Positions 1 to 7,140 of a stretch of DNA of 37,159 bases are shown in pieces; positions within the stretch are counted from its first letter, which is position 1; every line of letters starts with the position of its first letter. The notes beneath the pieces are model-generated. The model was not told the origin of the DNA. It saw only the letters and a program-made list of their open reading frames with translations, and did no database searches. The position numbers and the translations under genes were made by a program. Location of the stretch: positions 1 through 37,159 of the forward strand of contig CANFKS010000037.1 in assembly GCA_947447625.1 (NCBI GenBank), read 5' to 3'. The stretch is from Rhodospirillales bacterium (GTDB lineage Bacteria; Pseudomonadota; Alphaproteobacteria; Acetobacterales; Acetobacteraceae).

Positions 1-59
1 CCCTTCGCAACCAGCGCCAGCGCTCGCTCCCGTAGATCATTCGAATATGGTCGTGGCAT
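1..59 (-). CDS. IS630-family transposase, N-terminal fragment at the window edge
   Basis: The start codon is at 57-59 on the minus strand and the frame stays open to the left edge, giving about 19 residues beginning MPRPYSNDLRERALALV. This N-terminal pattern (basic start, then S-x-D-L-R-E-R) is typical of the helix-turn-helix domain of IS630-family transposases. The DDE catalytic domain lies outside the window, so it cannot be judged whether the gene is intact. Confidence 0.7.
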   Translation of the reverse strand, partial: MPRPYSNDLRERALALVAK

Positions 60-122
60 CGCTCCTGGCATCCTATACAGCCAGCAACTTGAATCAGATT
101 TCAGATCGCGCCGGAATCCCTA
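1..122 (-). mobile_element. End of an IS630-family insertion sequence (continues off the left edge)
   Basis: Reading leftward, the minus strand runs from a TA dinucleotide at 121-122 into a transposase start at 59. IS630/Tc1-mariner elements insert at TA and duplicate it, and the disrupted methyltransferase reading frame changes character exactly around this TA. I therefore place the element end there, with the terminal inverted repeat starting GGGATTCC on the minus strand. The other end is outside the window, so the terminal repeat pair and the target duplication cannot be verified. Confidence 0.65.
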
Positions 123-787
123 GATTCAACCTCTTGCAGACACGCTCTAACGTCGCTAAATCCTGCAGCTTCAAACAACGCGATCAATCGGGCTGGATCC
201 GAAAAGGAAAATAGGCCTGGGCCTGTCGATTTCAGGGCTTTGTTCGCATGTCGAGAGAAAATCACGACTGGTTCAGAATGTGCAGGGTTTTTATCTGCGG
301 GGGCAAAAACCAACGCTCCGAAGCGCCCCTGTGGCCGTAGGATATTGTACACTGCTTCAACCGCCGCAACAGGGTCGGGAAGCAGCATCAGGCCAAGACG
401 ACAAATTGCTGCGTCAAATTGAGCCTGATCCTGCGGCAGAGCCTCAGCGGGACACGCATGGGTTGAGATATTGCCCAGGTCCGCGGAAAGAGCTTGGCTT
501 CGAACGAAGTCGAGCATCGGTTGTGCTATATCAGTCGCCAAGACATATCCGGTTGGTCCGGCACGCCGCGCCGCAGCCAGCGATTGATCACCTGCTCCAC
601 ACGCAATATCTATGACGCGGCTGCCTGTTGTTACGCCTGCAAGGTCCAGCATGCGTTGGCTTGCATCCGCGAGCGCCTTATTGTGAACGGGCTCCCACTT
701 GGTCCAGCCGGCGGCCGCGCCGGTCCAGCGGCGAAGAGCTTCAATGTTATTTAATTTGGGATTATTATCGTGCGGAGCAGTGGACAT
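101..787 (-). pseudogene. Class I SAM-dependent methyltransferase, C-terminus cut by an IS630-family element
   Basis: The open frame gives 228 residues. A Rossmann-type SAM-binding motif I is visible at about residues 58-66 (VIDIACGAG), followed by motif II near ATD and a UbiE/methyltransferase-11-like pattern ending in the FxxAGF segment near the C-terminus. Related proteins usually continue about 40-50 residues beyond that segment. Here the frame instead runs into the presumed IS630 end at 121-122 and stops at 101, so the last seven or so residues are IS-encoded. The substrate cannot be deduced. There is no good Shine-Dalgarno sequence before the ATG at 787, only an A-rich stretch. The gene is probably non-functional, although the catalytic core is complete and some activity cannot be excluded. 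Confidence 0.75.
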
Positions 788-1049
788 TTTATTTTTCTTT
801 CGGCCACATCATTACGTGCGGCGACATGAGCCTATCCCTGCCAGATTGCATATGCAAACGGCCTGCAGCACGACAACGGAAGGTAATGCTTCAAACGAAC
901 AAAAATGCCAGGGGCCCAATTGATGATCGTTCGTTGAAGGCCGTTCACCACGAGGCGAAGCGATCGGACTTGGGATCGGGTCCGGTGGATGGCCACGCCC
1001 TTGGGGAGAGGTGGCTCGGTCTCTCGCTCCAGCGTTTCGGTTCCGTTAG
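788..1049. other. Intergenic stretch with no recognised gene
   Basis: I see no credible gene. Short open frames on both strands have no recognisable domain. The stretch lies between the truncated methyltransferase and the left end of an IS5-family remnant, and it may hold further decayed IS DNA that I could not identify. Confidence 0.4.
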
Positions 1050-1226
1050 GGAAACTCTGAAAAAGTCATTTGCGATTCGTCAGCAGTATGATTATCGGTC
1101 ATCTGACAGACCAGGATTCTCCGGATGCAACGCAGCTTTGCCGTGTATGATGGGTTCCGTAAGCAGCACGAACGCACCCGCCGCGAAACCTTTCTGGCGG
1201 AGATGGCACGCGTCGTGCCGTGGCGA
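1050..1226 (+). mobile_element. Left end of an IS5-family element, truncated by an IS256-family insertion
   Basis: A TTAG at 1046-1049 matches the YTAR target preference of IS5-family elements and is followed by a plausible terminal sequence (GGAAACTCTGAAAAAG). A transposase start at 1125 reads MQRSFAVYDGFRKQHERTRR and continues to VVPW. This is the characteristic N-terminus of IS5-group transposases, where F-L-x-E-M-x-x-V-V-P-W is strongly conserved. The match ends at 1226, exactly where the IS256-type inverted repeat begins. The read-through frame stops at 1284-1286 inside the IS256 end. Only about 34 transposase codons survive. Confidence 0.75.
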
Positions 1227-1336
1227 GGGGATGTCCCGGCCCATGTTGAAACTTTCCTGGCGGCGTTGCCTCCGTTGAGCCGATAGGCTCGGCGTGTCGA
1301 ATCCGCAAAGGAAAGCAACACCACGAGAAAGAGTAG

Positions 1337-2411
1337 AGAGAGCGGTGCGCCCACACCAGCACCAGAGGTATAACCCAAGCCTGGGACCAGGTCGGTGCCA
1401 GATTCGAGCGTTTCTGCCTGACCGCGGGGCTGATACCGAAACCCTGTGATCGCTGCTCTTCCGCGATCACAGGGTTTCGGTATGCGCGCCGGGTTGTGGG
1501 CGGCGGCGCGCGGAAAAAGACTCATACCAAGGGTCGCGCTTTGCGAGCCTTGGTATGAGTGCCTTGAGCCAAATGATGGAGCAGGACGCGGCGGCACTAT
1601 GCGGCCCGCATTATTGTCATCGCGATGGGAGGCCCGGCCATCGCTGGGGTAAGACCCAAGGCAAGATCGGCTTCCACGGCGGCAAGGTTTCGCTGGACCG
1701 TCCTCGGGTCCGCGGCCGGGGCGGCCGGGAGATGCTGGTCCCGAGATGGGAAGTCGCCCAATCGGAGGACCTGCTCGCCCGCTGGGCGATGAACCTGATG
1801 CCGATCAACGTCTCCACCCGCCGCTTTGCCTGCGCGGTGCGCCTGCCCGAAGGCGACATCCCCACGGGCAAAGGCGACGGTGTCTCGAAATCCGCCGTCT
1901 CACGCACACACCGATCCAGCGCTGCCAGATCCACAAGGGCCGCAACATCTTGGAGCGATTGCCGAAACACCTGCACGCCTCGGTCCGGCGAACGCTCCGC
2001 CAGGCCTGGGAACTGGATGATGTGGGGAAGGCGGAACAACTGCTCCGCAATCTTGCGCGTCGACTGGAGCAGGAGGCGCCCGGCGTGTCCGAGACCATCC
2101 TCGAGGGGATCGGCGAAATCCTGACTGTGGTGCGCCTGAAGCTGCCCCCGCAACTCCGCCGTTCCCTGGCCTGCACCAACATCATCGAGAACATGATGGG
2201 CACAATCCGGCGCGTATGCCGCAACGAGACGCACTGGCGGAATGCCGCGATGGCGCTCCACTGGACCGGGGCGGCCATCCAGGAAGCCGCCAAGGGGTTT
2301 CGGCGGTTGAAGGCTCACAAGCAGTTGCCGGCCTTGCAGGCGGCACTCCGTGCGATCCAGACACAACAGGACGCCGACAGGGGCGTTGCCCCCGAAGCCG
2401 TCGCTGCATAG
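1337..2411 (+). pseudogene. IS256-family transposase, interrupted and internally deleted
   Basis: Three blocks of the transposase can be read. The first is 1337-1432, ending WDQVGARFERFCLTAG. The second is 1558-1905, from ALSQMMEQD through IGFHGGK, RPRVRG, AMNLMPINVSTR and SKSAVSR. The third, from about 1906 to 2411, runs from HTPIQRCQIHK through LACTNIIENMMG to GFRRLKAHKQLP. Blocks one and two are separated by the 122-bp double-hairpin insert. At about 1900-1907 block two jumps directly to block three in another frame, so the central region that normally follows SKSA is missing. In this family that region carries the catalytic aspartates. The gene is clearly inactive. Confidence 0.85.
1434..1555. 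repeat. 122-bp double-hairpin cassette inserted in the IS256 transposase, flanked by TGA
   Basis: Hairpin 1 spans 1433-1483: 1433-1453 pairs perfectly with 1463-1483 (21 bp) around a 9-nt loop. Hairpin 2 spans 1520-1560: 1520-1532 pairs with 1548-1560 (13 bp) and an inner TCGC/GCGA stem extends it. The cassette begins TACC and ends GGTA, with TGA at 1431-1433 and again at 1556-1558. Removing the cassette plus one TGA (125 bp) gives the codons ACC GCG GGG CTG AGT GCC TTG AGC, which join the two transposase blocks in frame as TAGLSALSQMMEQD. This indicates a discrete insertion event, perhaps of a REPIN- or MITE-like element. Confidence 0.75.
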
Positions 2412-2466
2412 GGTCTTACCGGACGATGGCCGCCAGGCGAGTTTCAACAGAGCGCGGGACATCCCC

Positions 2467-2559
2467 AGCCGCCGCGCTTGGCGGGTAGTATCAGCGGGGC
2501 GATCAGCAACTATTCGTCGTCGGTCAGATCACTCAGATAACGCAGATTGCTGCGGTCAT
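2467..2559 (-). pseudogene. N-terminal remnant of a second IS5-family (IS427-like) transposase
   Basis: On the minus strand, from an ATG at 2559, the sequence reads MT, then after a one-base frame correction RSNLRYLSDLTDDE, a TAG stop at 2510-2512, then LLIAPLILPAKRGG. The S-D-L-T-D-x-E-W-x-L-I-x-P-L-x-P-x-A-K-R-G-G pattern is the standard N-terminus of IS427-group IS5 transposases; here the conserved Trp has become a stop. The remnant ends abruptly at the right end of the IS256 element, and the rest of the gene is missing. Confidence 0.75.
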
Positions 2560-2592
2560 CACGCCCCCCTCCGCGCCAAGAACAGGCAGACT

Positions 2593-2634
2593 TAGAGCAG
2601 GATGCCTTCGCCTATCAGAAGGCATCCTGCTCTA
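2593..2634. repeat. Palindromic repeat, hairpin A only, overlapping the speE stop codon
   Basis: Perfect 17-bp arms at 2593-2609 and 2618-2634 (TAGAGCAGGATGCCTTC and its complement) enclose an 8-nt loop. The same hairpin occurs at 3551-3594 and 24698-24740, and in degenerate form at 36899-36932. Here the conserved spacer and hairpin B that accompany the other copies are absent. The TAG stop of speE (2632-2634 read on the minus strand) lies within the right arm, so the repeat may also act as a transcription terminator or 3'-end stabiliser. Confidence 0.85.
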
Positions 2635-3498
2635 GCGGGGCAGATGCTTAGATATATAAGGCGGCAGGTTGAACGCACCTGCATGGATCTCAGGCGTCCA
2701 ATACTGCGTCGAGCCCAGTATGCCAGCCGCCTGCGCCCGAGTGCGGATCACGTCGGTTGGGACCTGGTCAAAACCCGGGGCCTTAGAGGCAAAACCCAAC
2801 GTCATGTAGCCGCCGACATAGGTCGGCACCGCCGCGACGTAGGCGCCGACATGCGGAAAGAAGCGAGCGCGTCGAATGCTGGTGTCGTGCAGTTCGTCGG
2901 CCTGCATGGCAGGCACGCCGCATTGGTTCACGATCACGCCGCTGGCGGTCAGGATACGGGCGGCATTTTCGTAGAACTCGTCGGTGAACAGGACTTCTCC
3001 GACACCGATCGGATCGGTTGAGTCGACGATGATGGCGTCGAACATCGCTGCCGGGGCCCGTCGAACATAGTCGATTCCATCTCCAACGATCACCTCAGCG
3101 CGCGGGTCATGCCACGCATCGCCAGCGATCCCGGGCAGGAACTCCTTGCTGAGCCGGATCACCTCGCCATCGATTTCCACCATCACGGCGCGCTCGACAG
3201 ACCCATGCTGAAGGACTCGACGGAGCACGCCGCCGTCACCGGCGCCAATAATGAGGACATTGCGTGCTGCACCATGGCCCAGCACAGGAACGTGGGCGAT
3301 CATTTCCTGGTAGACGAACTCATCGGACTCGGTGATCTGAACCACCCCATCGAGAAGCATGATCCGTCCATGGGTGTAGGTCTCGAAAATCCCTATGTCC
3401 TGGAAGTCGCTCTGCACACGAGCCAGTTCGCGCTTCACTTTGAAGCGCTGCCCCCACGCGGCGTAAAGGGTCTCATTAATCCAGGAATCGACCGACAT
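2632..3498 (-). CDS. speE: Spermidine synthase (polyamine aminopropyltransferase)
   Basis: This enzyme transfers the aminopropyl group of decarboxylated SAM to putrescine, making spermidine in the cytoplasm. The 288-residue protein starts MSVDSWINETLYAAWGQRF, as the family does. It carries the nucleotide-binding GAGDGG motif (residues 85-90), VEID (107-110), GDG (about 139-141) and the VDSTDP segment (158-163) with the catalytic Asp. I chose the ATG at 3498 because AAGGG stands 8 nt upstream. A longer in-frame start at 3612 exists, but its 38 extra residues are a translation of the palindromic repeat and are not family-like. speD, which supplies its substrate, lies upstream on the same strand. 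Confidence 0.93.
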   Translation of the reverse strand: MSVDSWINETLYAAWGQRFKVKRELARVQSDFQDIGIFETYTHGRIMLLDGVVQITESDEFVYQEMIAHVPVLGHGAARNVLIIGAGDGGVLRRVLQHGSVERAVMVEIDGEVIRLSKEFLPGIAGDAWHDPRAEVIVGDGIDYVRRAPAAMFDAIIVDSTDPIGVGEVLFTDEFYENAARILTASGVIVNQCGVPAMQADELHDTSIRRARFFPHVGAYVAAVPTYVGGYMTLGFASKAPGFDQVPTDVIRTRAQAAGILGSTQYWTPEIHAGAFNLPPYISKHLPR

Positions 3499-3550
3499 GT
3501 GCATGTCCCTTGGCATAGTTTGGGCCGGATACTGATCGGCACCTGGCCCG

Positions 3551-3655
3551 TTAGAGTGGGATGCCTTCTGATAGACGAAGGCATCCCGCTCTAACGCTTT
3601 GTTTCGTCGCATGATTCAAATTTTTGGCGGTTCCACCAAAAATTATCAGGCTCCA
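3551..3655. repeat. Composite palindromic repeat (hairpin A, spacer, hairpin B) between speD and speE
   Basis: Hairpin A has 18-bp arms at 3551-3568 and 3577-3594 around the core GGATGCCTTC, with one T:G position. The spacer contains CTTTGTTTCGTCGCATGATT. Hairpin B, about 3619-3643, is built on the TTTTTGG/CCAAAAA core and is more degenerate here; the unit ends near CAGGCTCC. The order and spacing match the copies at 24637 (inverted) and 36893. One strand keeps an open frame through the unit, which artificially extends the speE frame upstream. Confidence 0.85.
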
Positions 3656-3677
3656 GAATTGTCGCAGAACGCAGAAA

Positions 3678-4157
3678 CTATACGACCCGCCCACGGCGCT
3701 GTTCGTCCACGTCGACACGCTCGGGCGAAAACGCGCGCTGAAGGACCGGAATCGACAGGTTCGGGTCACACACACCGCACATGAACAGATCGATCGCGGC
3801 AAAATTCCGCTCGGGCCACGTGTGGATCGAGATATGGCTCTCCGCGAGCACCACGACCCCCGACACGCCGCCATTGGGCGTGAAATGGTGAAAATGGCTG
3901 TGCAGAATCGTCGCCCCAGCGACGATCGCTGCTTCGCGCAGAGCCTCGTCAATCCAAGCCGGCTCATCGAGGCGGCTGGCGCCCCATAGGTCGACGAGCA
4001 GATGCGTACCAGCAAACGTCATCCCGTCCCTCTGGACGAAATAATCGGTTCGCTCATCGGCACCATCGTGCCCAGGTTGTGCCTCGCGGCGAGCAGTGTT
4101 CGTCTGGTTCTCGCTCGGCAGATCCGAGACCATCCCCAGTGGCGCGAGCGCGTTCAT
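3678..4157 (-). CDS. speD: S-adenosylmethionine decarboxylase proenzyme
   Basis: This pyruvoyl-dependent enzyme decarboxylates SAM to the aminopropyl donor used by SpeE. The 159-residue proenzyme contains the bacterial SpeD core GTHLLVDLWG (50-59) and the self-cleavage region LAESHISIHTWPE: cleavage is expected between Glu106 and Ser107, with Ser107 becoming the pyruvoyl group. Catalytic-type residues His112 and Cys127 (FMCG) are present. The ATG at 4157 was chosen because GGGAG lies 8 nt upstream. Its N-terminal 40 residues are longer and more polar than in the shortest family members, and Met46 just before the core could be an alternative start. speE follows downstream after the composite repeat, so the two probably share transcription unless the repeat terminates it. 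Confidence 0.92.
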   Translation of the reverse strand: MNALAPLGMVSDLPSENQTNTARREAQPGHDGADERTDYFVQRDGMTFAGTHLLVDLWGASRLDEPAWIDEALREAAIVAGATILHSHFHHFTPNGGVSGVVVLAESHISIHTWPERNFAAIDLFMCGVCDPNLSIPVLQRAFSPERVDVDEQRRGRVV

Positions 4158-4326
4158 GACGCAATCTCCCTTTCCGACCAGTAGACAGCCTTTTGGTCCA
4201 CGCGCCTCATGCACGTTTTCCCTTGGGCTAAGGCGGCGGAACATGATCAAAGGGGGGGGCGTGCGCAAGCGAAAAATGCGACTGGAATGTGATTTTCTGT
4301 TCATGACATTTAGCATGGCACACACA
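4158..4326. promoter_or_regulatory. Leader region upstream of speD
   Basis: This 169-nt gap separates the stop of the 931-residue protein gene from speD, both on the minus strand. It contains a run of eight G at 4252-4259 and a local AT-rich stretch at about 4262-4325. I see no riboswitch or convincing -35/-10 pair, but it is the obvious place for a speD promoter. Confidence 0.3.
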
Positions 4327-7122
4327 TCATCGGATCGCCGTCCGTAATGCGGCAGGGATCGTCGAGGCGAGTTTGGCTTCAGCCGCCGCTCTTTTGAAAT
4401 CGCTCACACCGTCAACCCGCTCGGCGGTCAATATCTCAAGCATTGCTCGAAAATCTGGCGCTGCCACGCGTGGCACGAAGGCCGATCGGATTGACATGAT
4501 TTCTCCCCGATCGCCCGCCCTTGCTGCGGCACTTGCCCACCGCACGACCAGCAACGCACCTGAATGATCGATCGGCCCCTGCGACGCCACACTGCGATCG
4601 ACCAGGCGTCGCAAATCATCGCTTGCTCCTTGCCAAATTCCCGCACTTTCCTGGATGGTGACCCGCAATTCGAGGGATACGGGAGACGTCAGGTCCGCAA
4701 GAGTCGCGAGAGCGGAACCGGGATCGCCCGCTGCGGCCATTGATCGGGCGAAGGCGAGGGCCCGCCGCTCCTGCAAGTCAGTCGGTAGGTTCGGCGTGGT
4801 CGACCCGTTCAGGGCATCGAGCGCGCCGGCTTCATGACCCATCTGATGCCGCTGCGTCGCAAGCCTGAGACCCAGTTCCGCTCGCCCCAGCCCTTCCGGC
4901 GCCGCGGCCACGAGCCGCTCCAGCACTTCGGCCGCGCGGCGCGGCAGTTCGATCTGCTCAAGCTGATCGGCCACATGCCGGGCCACATCTTGCCCCTTCT
5001 CGCCTTCCGGCAACAGATCGACGTTATCAGCGGCCAGGGCCAGAAAATCGAAAGCAGCGATAGATTTCTCCTTGCTGGCCTCAAATACCTTTCTAAAAAC
5101 GTTTGATAGCAATGGTTTGATCTCGCCGGCCTGTTCCGGCCAAAGGTTTGCAGCCTCGCGCAGTTGCAACAGTGCTTGCTGCCACTGCCCGGCTTGCTCG
5201 CGGAGGACCGCAAGGCGCAGACGCCGTCGCTTGTCCAACTCATCGCCCCGCCAAGAGAAAATCGTCCGTTCAAGCGCGTCGGCCGCTTGGCTTACTGAAA
5301 TGGTGTGCGTTGAAAGCTTGAGTTCAATACGTTCGCCCAGGGCGCGCGACCGGGCGAGCCGATCGGGACCGTTGATCATCTTATCCAGGAGATGGAGGGC
5401 AACGGATGGATCGTCCTCACGTGCCTCTGAGCGTGAGAGTACAACACGAGCAAAGTCGAGCCCAGGCGAATCGCGCGAGGCCTCCAGGAGCCTGCGTGCC
5501 GCGATCGTCTCGGCACCACGGGCCAGTGTTTCCGCAGCCAAGGGCAGGAAACGGTTTTTCAGAGGGGCGGGATACTCCAGCAGAATCGGGAATGTGGCAC
5601 TCAACAGAGGTGCGGCTGATCGCGGGGGCTGGCCGGTCGATGCAGCCAATAATCCGCGCCATAATAAAGTCTCGTCGCTGCCGTCGACTGCACTGGCGTT
5701 CAGGCGAGTCGCCTCGTCGAAACGCCCAGCAATGACCGCCGATATCGCCTGGAGGTCCAGCACATCGGCGTGGCTTGCAGCGCGTGGGTCATCGGAGACG
5801 GTTACTGTCAACAATGACTGGGCTTCGACGCCCAGACCGAGCGATAAGAGAGCCTGAGCAAGTTCGATCCGTCGGACTGTTCGATCTTGCGGTGCGGCAG
5901 TCGCGGTCGCTGCTTGTGCGGCCTGCAACCGACGCAGCAGCGCCTCAACGGGAAGGGCCGGAAAATCGAACTGCCGTGGCAGTGGCTTGGCCCCGGGGGG
6001 CGCGGCGGATTCGATGCCGGACAATGCAAGTGTTGTGTTGGCGCCAGCGCTCAGGACGAACCCCTTGCGCGCCGCCCGCATCGAGACCCGATCAGCGACC
6101 GGATGCACCACCAGGCCGAGAAATGTCGATGGCATTCTGAATTCCGCAGATCGTCGGCTGGTCAGCATTGCCGCATTTGATGTCCGCAAGGTCCCAACCA
6201 GGATCGGCGCGCCACTCTCCGCGTCAAACAGGGTCACCACGCGGCCCGGCGTGTCGGTTGCCACCAGGATGGCGCCATCATTCGGTTCGACGCTGAGCAT
6301 GCCGGTGTGGTCAGCTGCCAATCGAGGCCGGACGTCGACGATCCAGCCGATCGACCCGCGCGACAGGACGACACCGATGTCGGGCTCCGCCGGAATTGTC
6401 AGCACGGTTCCACTGGGAACAAGGCGGATTTCGGCCTTCGCAAAGAGCGGGCTGTCGCGCAACGGGGCGAGATCAATCGGCCGTGCCTCGTCAAACACAA
6501 CGTAGAGCAGACGCCCCTCACGAAACGCCGCCGCGCCAACATCTGCCCCAAAGGGGAGCACAATCGCCGAACTGGCGCCGCCGTTCTGGCGGGGAATCAA
6601 GGCGAGCGAAGGCCGCTCCGGCTCAATCAGACTGGGTTTTATATCGACCGCTTTCAGCACGCCCTCAGGCTTCGATTCTCGATCCGTTATCACAACCGGT
6701 GGCAACGTGATGTCGGGCGAAGGGGGGATCACATCATCTCGTGCGCGCGCTTCGATCGGTGCGGCTGAGGTGGCGACGGGAGAGTCCAAGAAATCGAAAA
6801 TGAGCTTGTTCTGTTCCTTGATCCGGCGCGGCGGGACGTCAGAGGCGAACTCGATGCGGGCCATGTTGCCCTCGGTTTTGATGCCGACCACGTTGCGCGG
6901 TGGGCGCGGCACGGCTGCCCACCGGGTGGTGGGCCCCATCCTGATCGTCAGGACACGTCCCGCGAGAGCGACTTCGGGTGCGGGGCCGCCTAAGAGATCG
7001 AACACAATTCTGCCAAAGCCAGGATGATTGCCGACGCGAATCGACATCACAGTATCGGCCGCCCCCGCGATCCCAGGGAGGAGCAGTCCGGCAATCAAGC
7101 ACAGGATCCGCATCGTTTGCAT
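4327..7122 (-). CDS. Large exported protein, AMIN-like N-terminus and helical-repeat body, function unknown
   Basis: The 931-residue protein begins with a clear signal peptide (hydrophobic residues 5-17, then GIAGAA with probable cleavage near residue 22), so it should act in the periplasm or envelope. Residues about 25-115 (VGNHPGFGRIVFDL, later IEFASDVPPRRIKEQNKLIFDF) resemble AMIN-type beta-strand domains that bind peptidoglycan or envelope partners. Residues about 390 onward are Ala/Leu-rich helices with spacing suggestive of degenerate TPR repeats. It is the last gene of the minus-strand flagellar string, 18 nt after the cheZ remnant, so a motility-linked envelope role is possible but inferred only from position. 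The start at 7122 lacks a strong ribosome-binding site; Met4 is an alternative. Confidence 0.7.
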   Translation of the reverse strand: MQTMRILCLIAGLLLPGIAGAADTVMSIRVGNHPGFGRIVFDLLGGPAPEVALAGRVLTIRMGPTTRWAAVPRPPRNVVGIKTEGNMARIEFASDVPPRRIKEQNKLIFDFLDSPVATSAAPIEARARDDVIPPSPDITLPPVVITDRESKPEGVLKAVDIKPSLIEPERPSLALIPRQNGGASSAIVLPFGADVGAAAFREGRLLYVVFDEARPIDLAPLRDSPLFAKAEIRLVPSGTVLTIPAEPDIGVVLSRGSIGWIVDVRPRLAADHTGMLSVEPNDGAILVATDTPGRVVTLFDAESGAPILVGTLRTSNAAMLTSRRSAEFRMPSTFLGLVVHPVADRVSMRAARKGFVLSAGANTTLALSGIESAAPPGAKPLPRQFDFPALPVEALLRRLQAAQAATATAAPQDRTVRRIELAQALLSLGLGVEAQSLLTVTVSDDPRAASHADVLDLQAISAVIAGRFDEATRLNASAVDGSDETLLWRGLLAASTGQPPRSAAPLLSATFPILLEYPAPLKNRFLPLAAETLARGAETIAARRLLEASRDSPGLDFARVVLSRSEAREDDPSVALHLLDKMINGPDRLARSRALGERIELKLSTHTISVSQAADALERTIFSWRGDELDKRRRLRLAVLREQAGQWQQALLQLREAANLWPEQAGEIKPLLSNVFRKVFEASKEKSIAAFDFLALAADNVDLLPEGEKGQDVARHVADQLEQIELPRRAAEVLERLVAAAPEGLGRAELGLRLATQRHQMGHEAGALDALNGSTTPNLPTDLQERRALAFARSMAAAGDPGSALATLADLTSPVSLELRVTIQESAGIWQGASDDLRRLVDRSVASQGPIDHSGALLVVRWASAAARAGDRGEIMSIRSAFVPRVAAPDFRAMLEILTAERVDGVSDFKRAAAEAKLASTIPAALRTAIR

Positions 7123-7140
7123 TACCGTTACCGTTTTAGG

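Larger units (their letters stand above)
1227..2466 (+). mobile_element. Decayed IS256-family (Mutator-type) insertion sequence
   Basis: The two ends are 38-bp imperfect inverted repeats: 1227-1264 and 2429-2466 match at 32 of 38 positions when one is reverse-complemented, and both start GGGGATGTCCCG. They bracket a recognisable IS256/Mutator transposase pseudogene. No 8-9 bp target duplication is visible: the bases left of 1227 and right of 2466 differ, and each flank is a different IS5-family remnant. This suggests that a deletion or recombination joined unrelated sequences after insertion. Confidence 0.8.

Noticed and set aside
1046-1597. Minus-strand open frame with a hydrophobic segment (LLFLVVLLSF) near 1330
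   Set aside because: It runs across the IS5 remnant, the IS256 end and the double-hairpin insert, which are independently explained on the plus strand.
2593-3655. CRISPR array
   Set aside because: The repeated palindromes are not regularly spaced, have no unique spacers of constant length and no cas genes nearby; each copy sits alone between genes.
4158-4325. In-frame N-terminal extension of speD starting at 4325
   Set aside because: The extra residues are not family-like and include the translation of an eight-G run; GGGAG before the ATG at 4157 supports the shorter protein.
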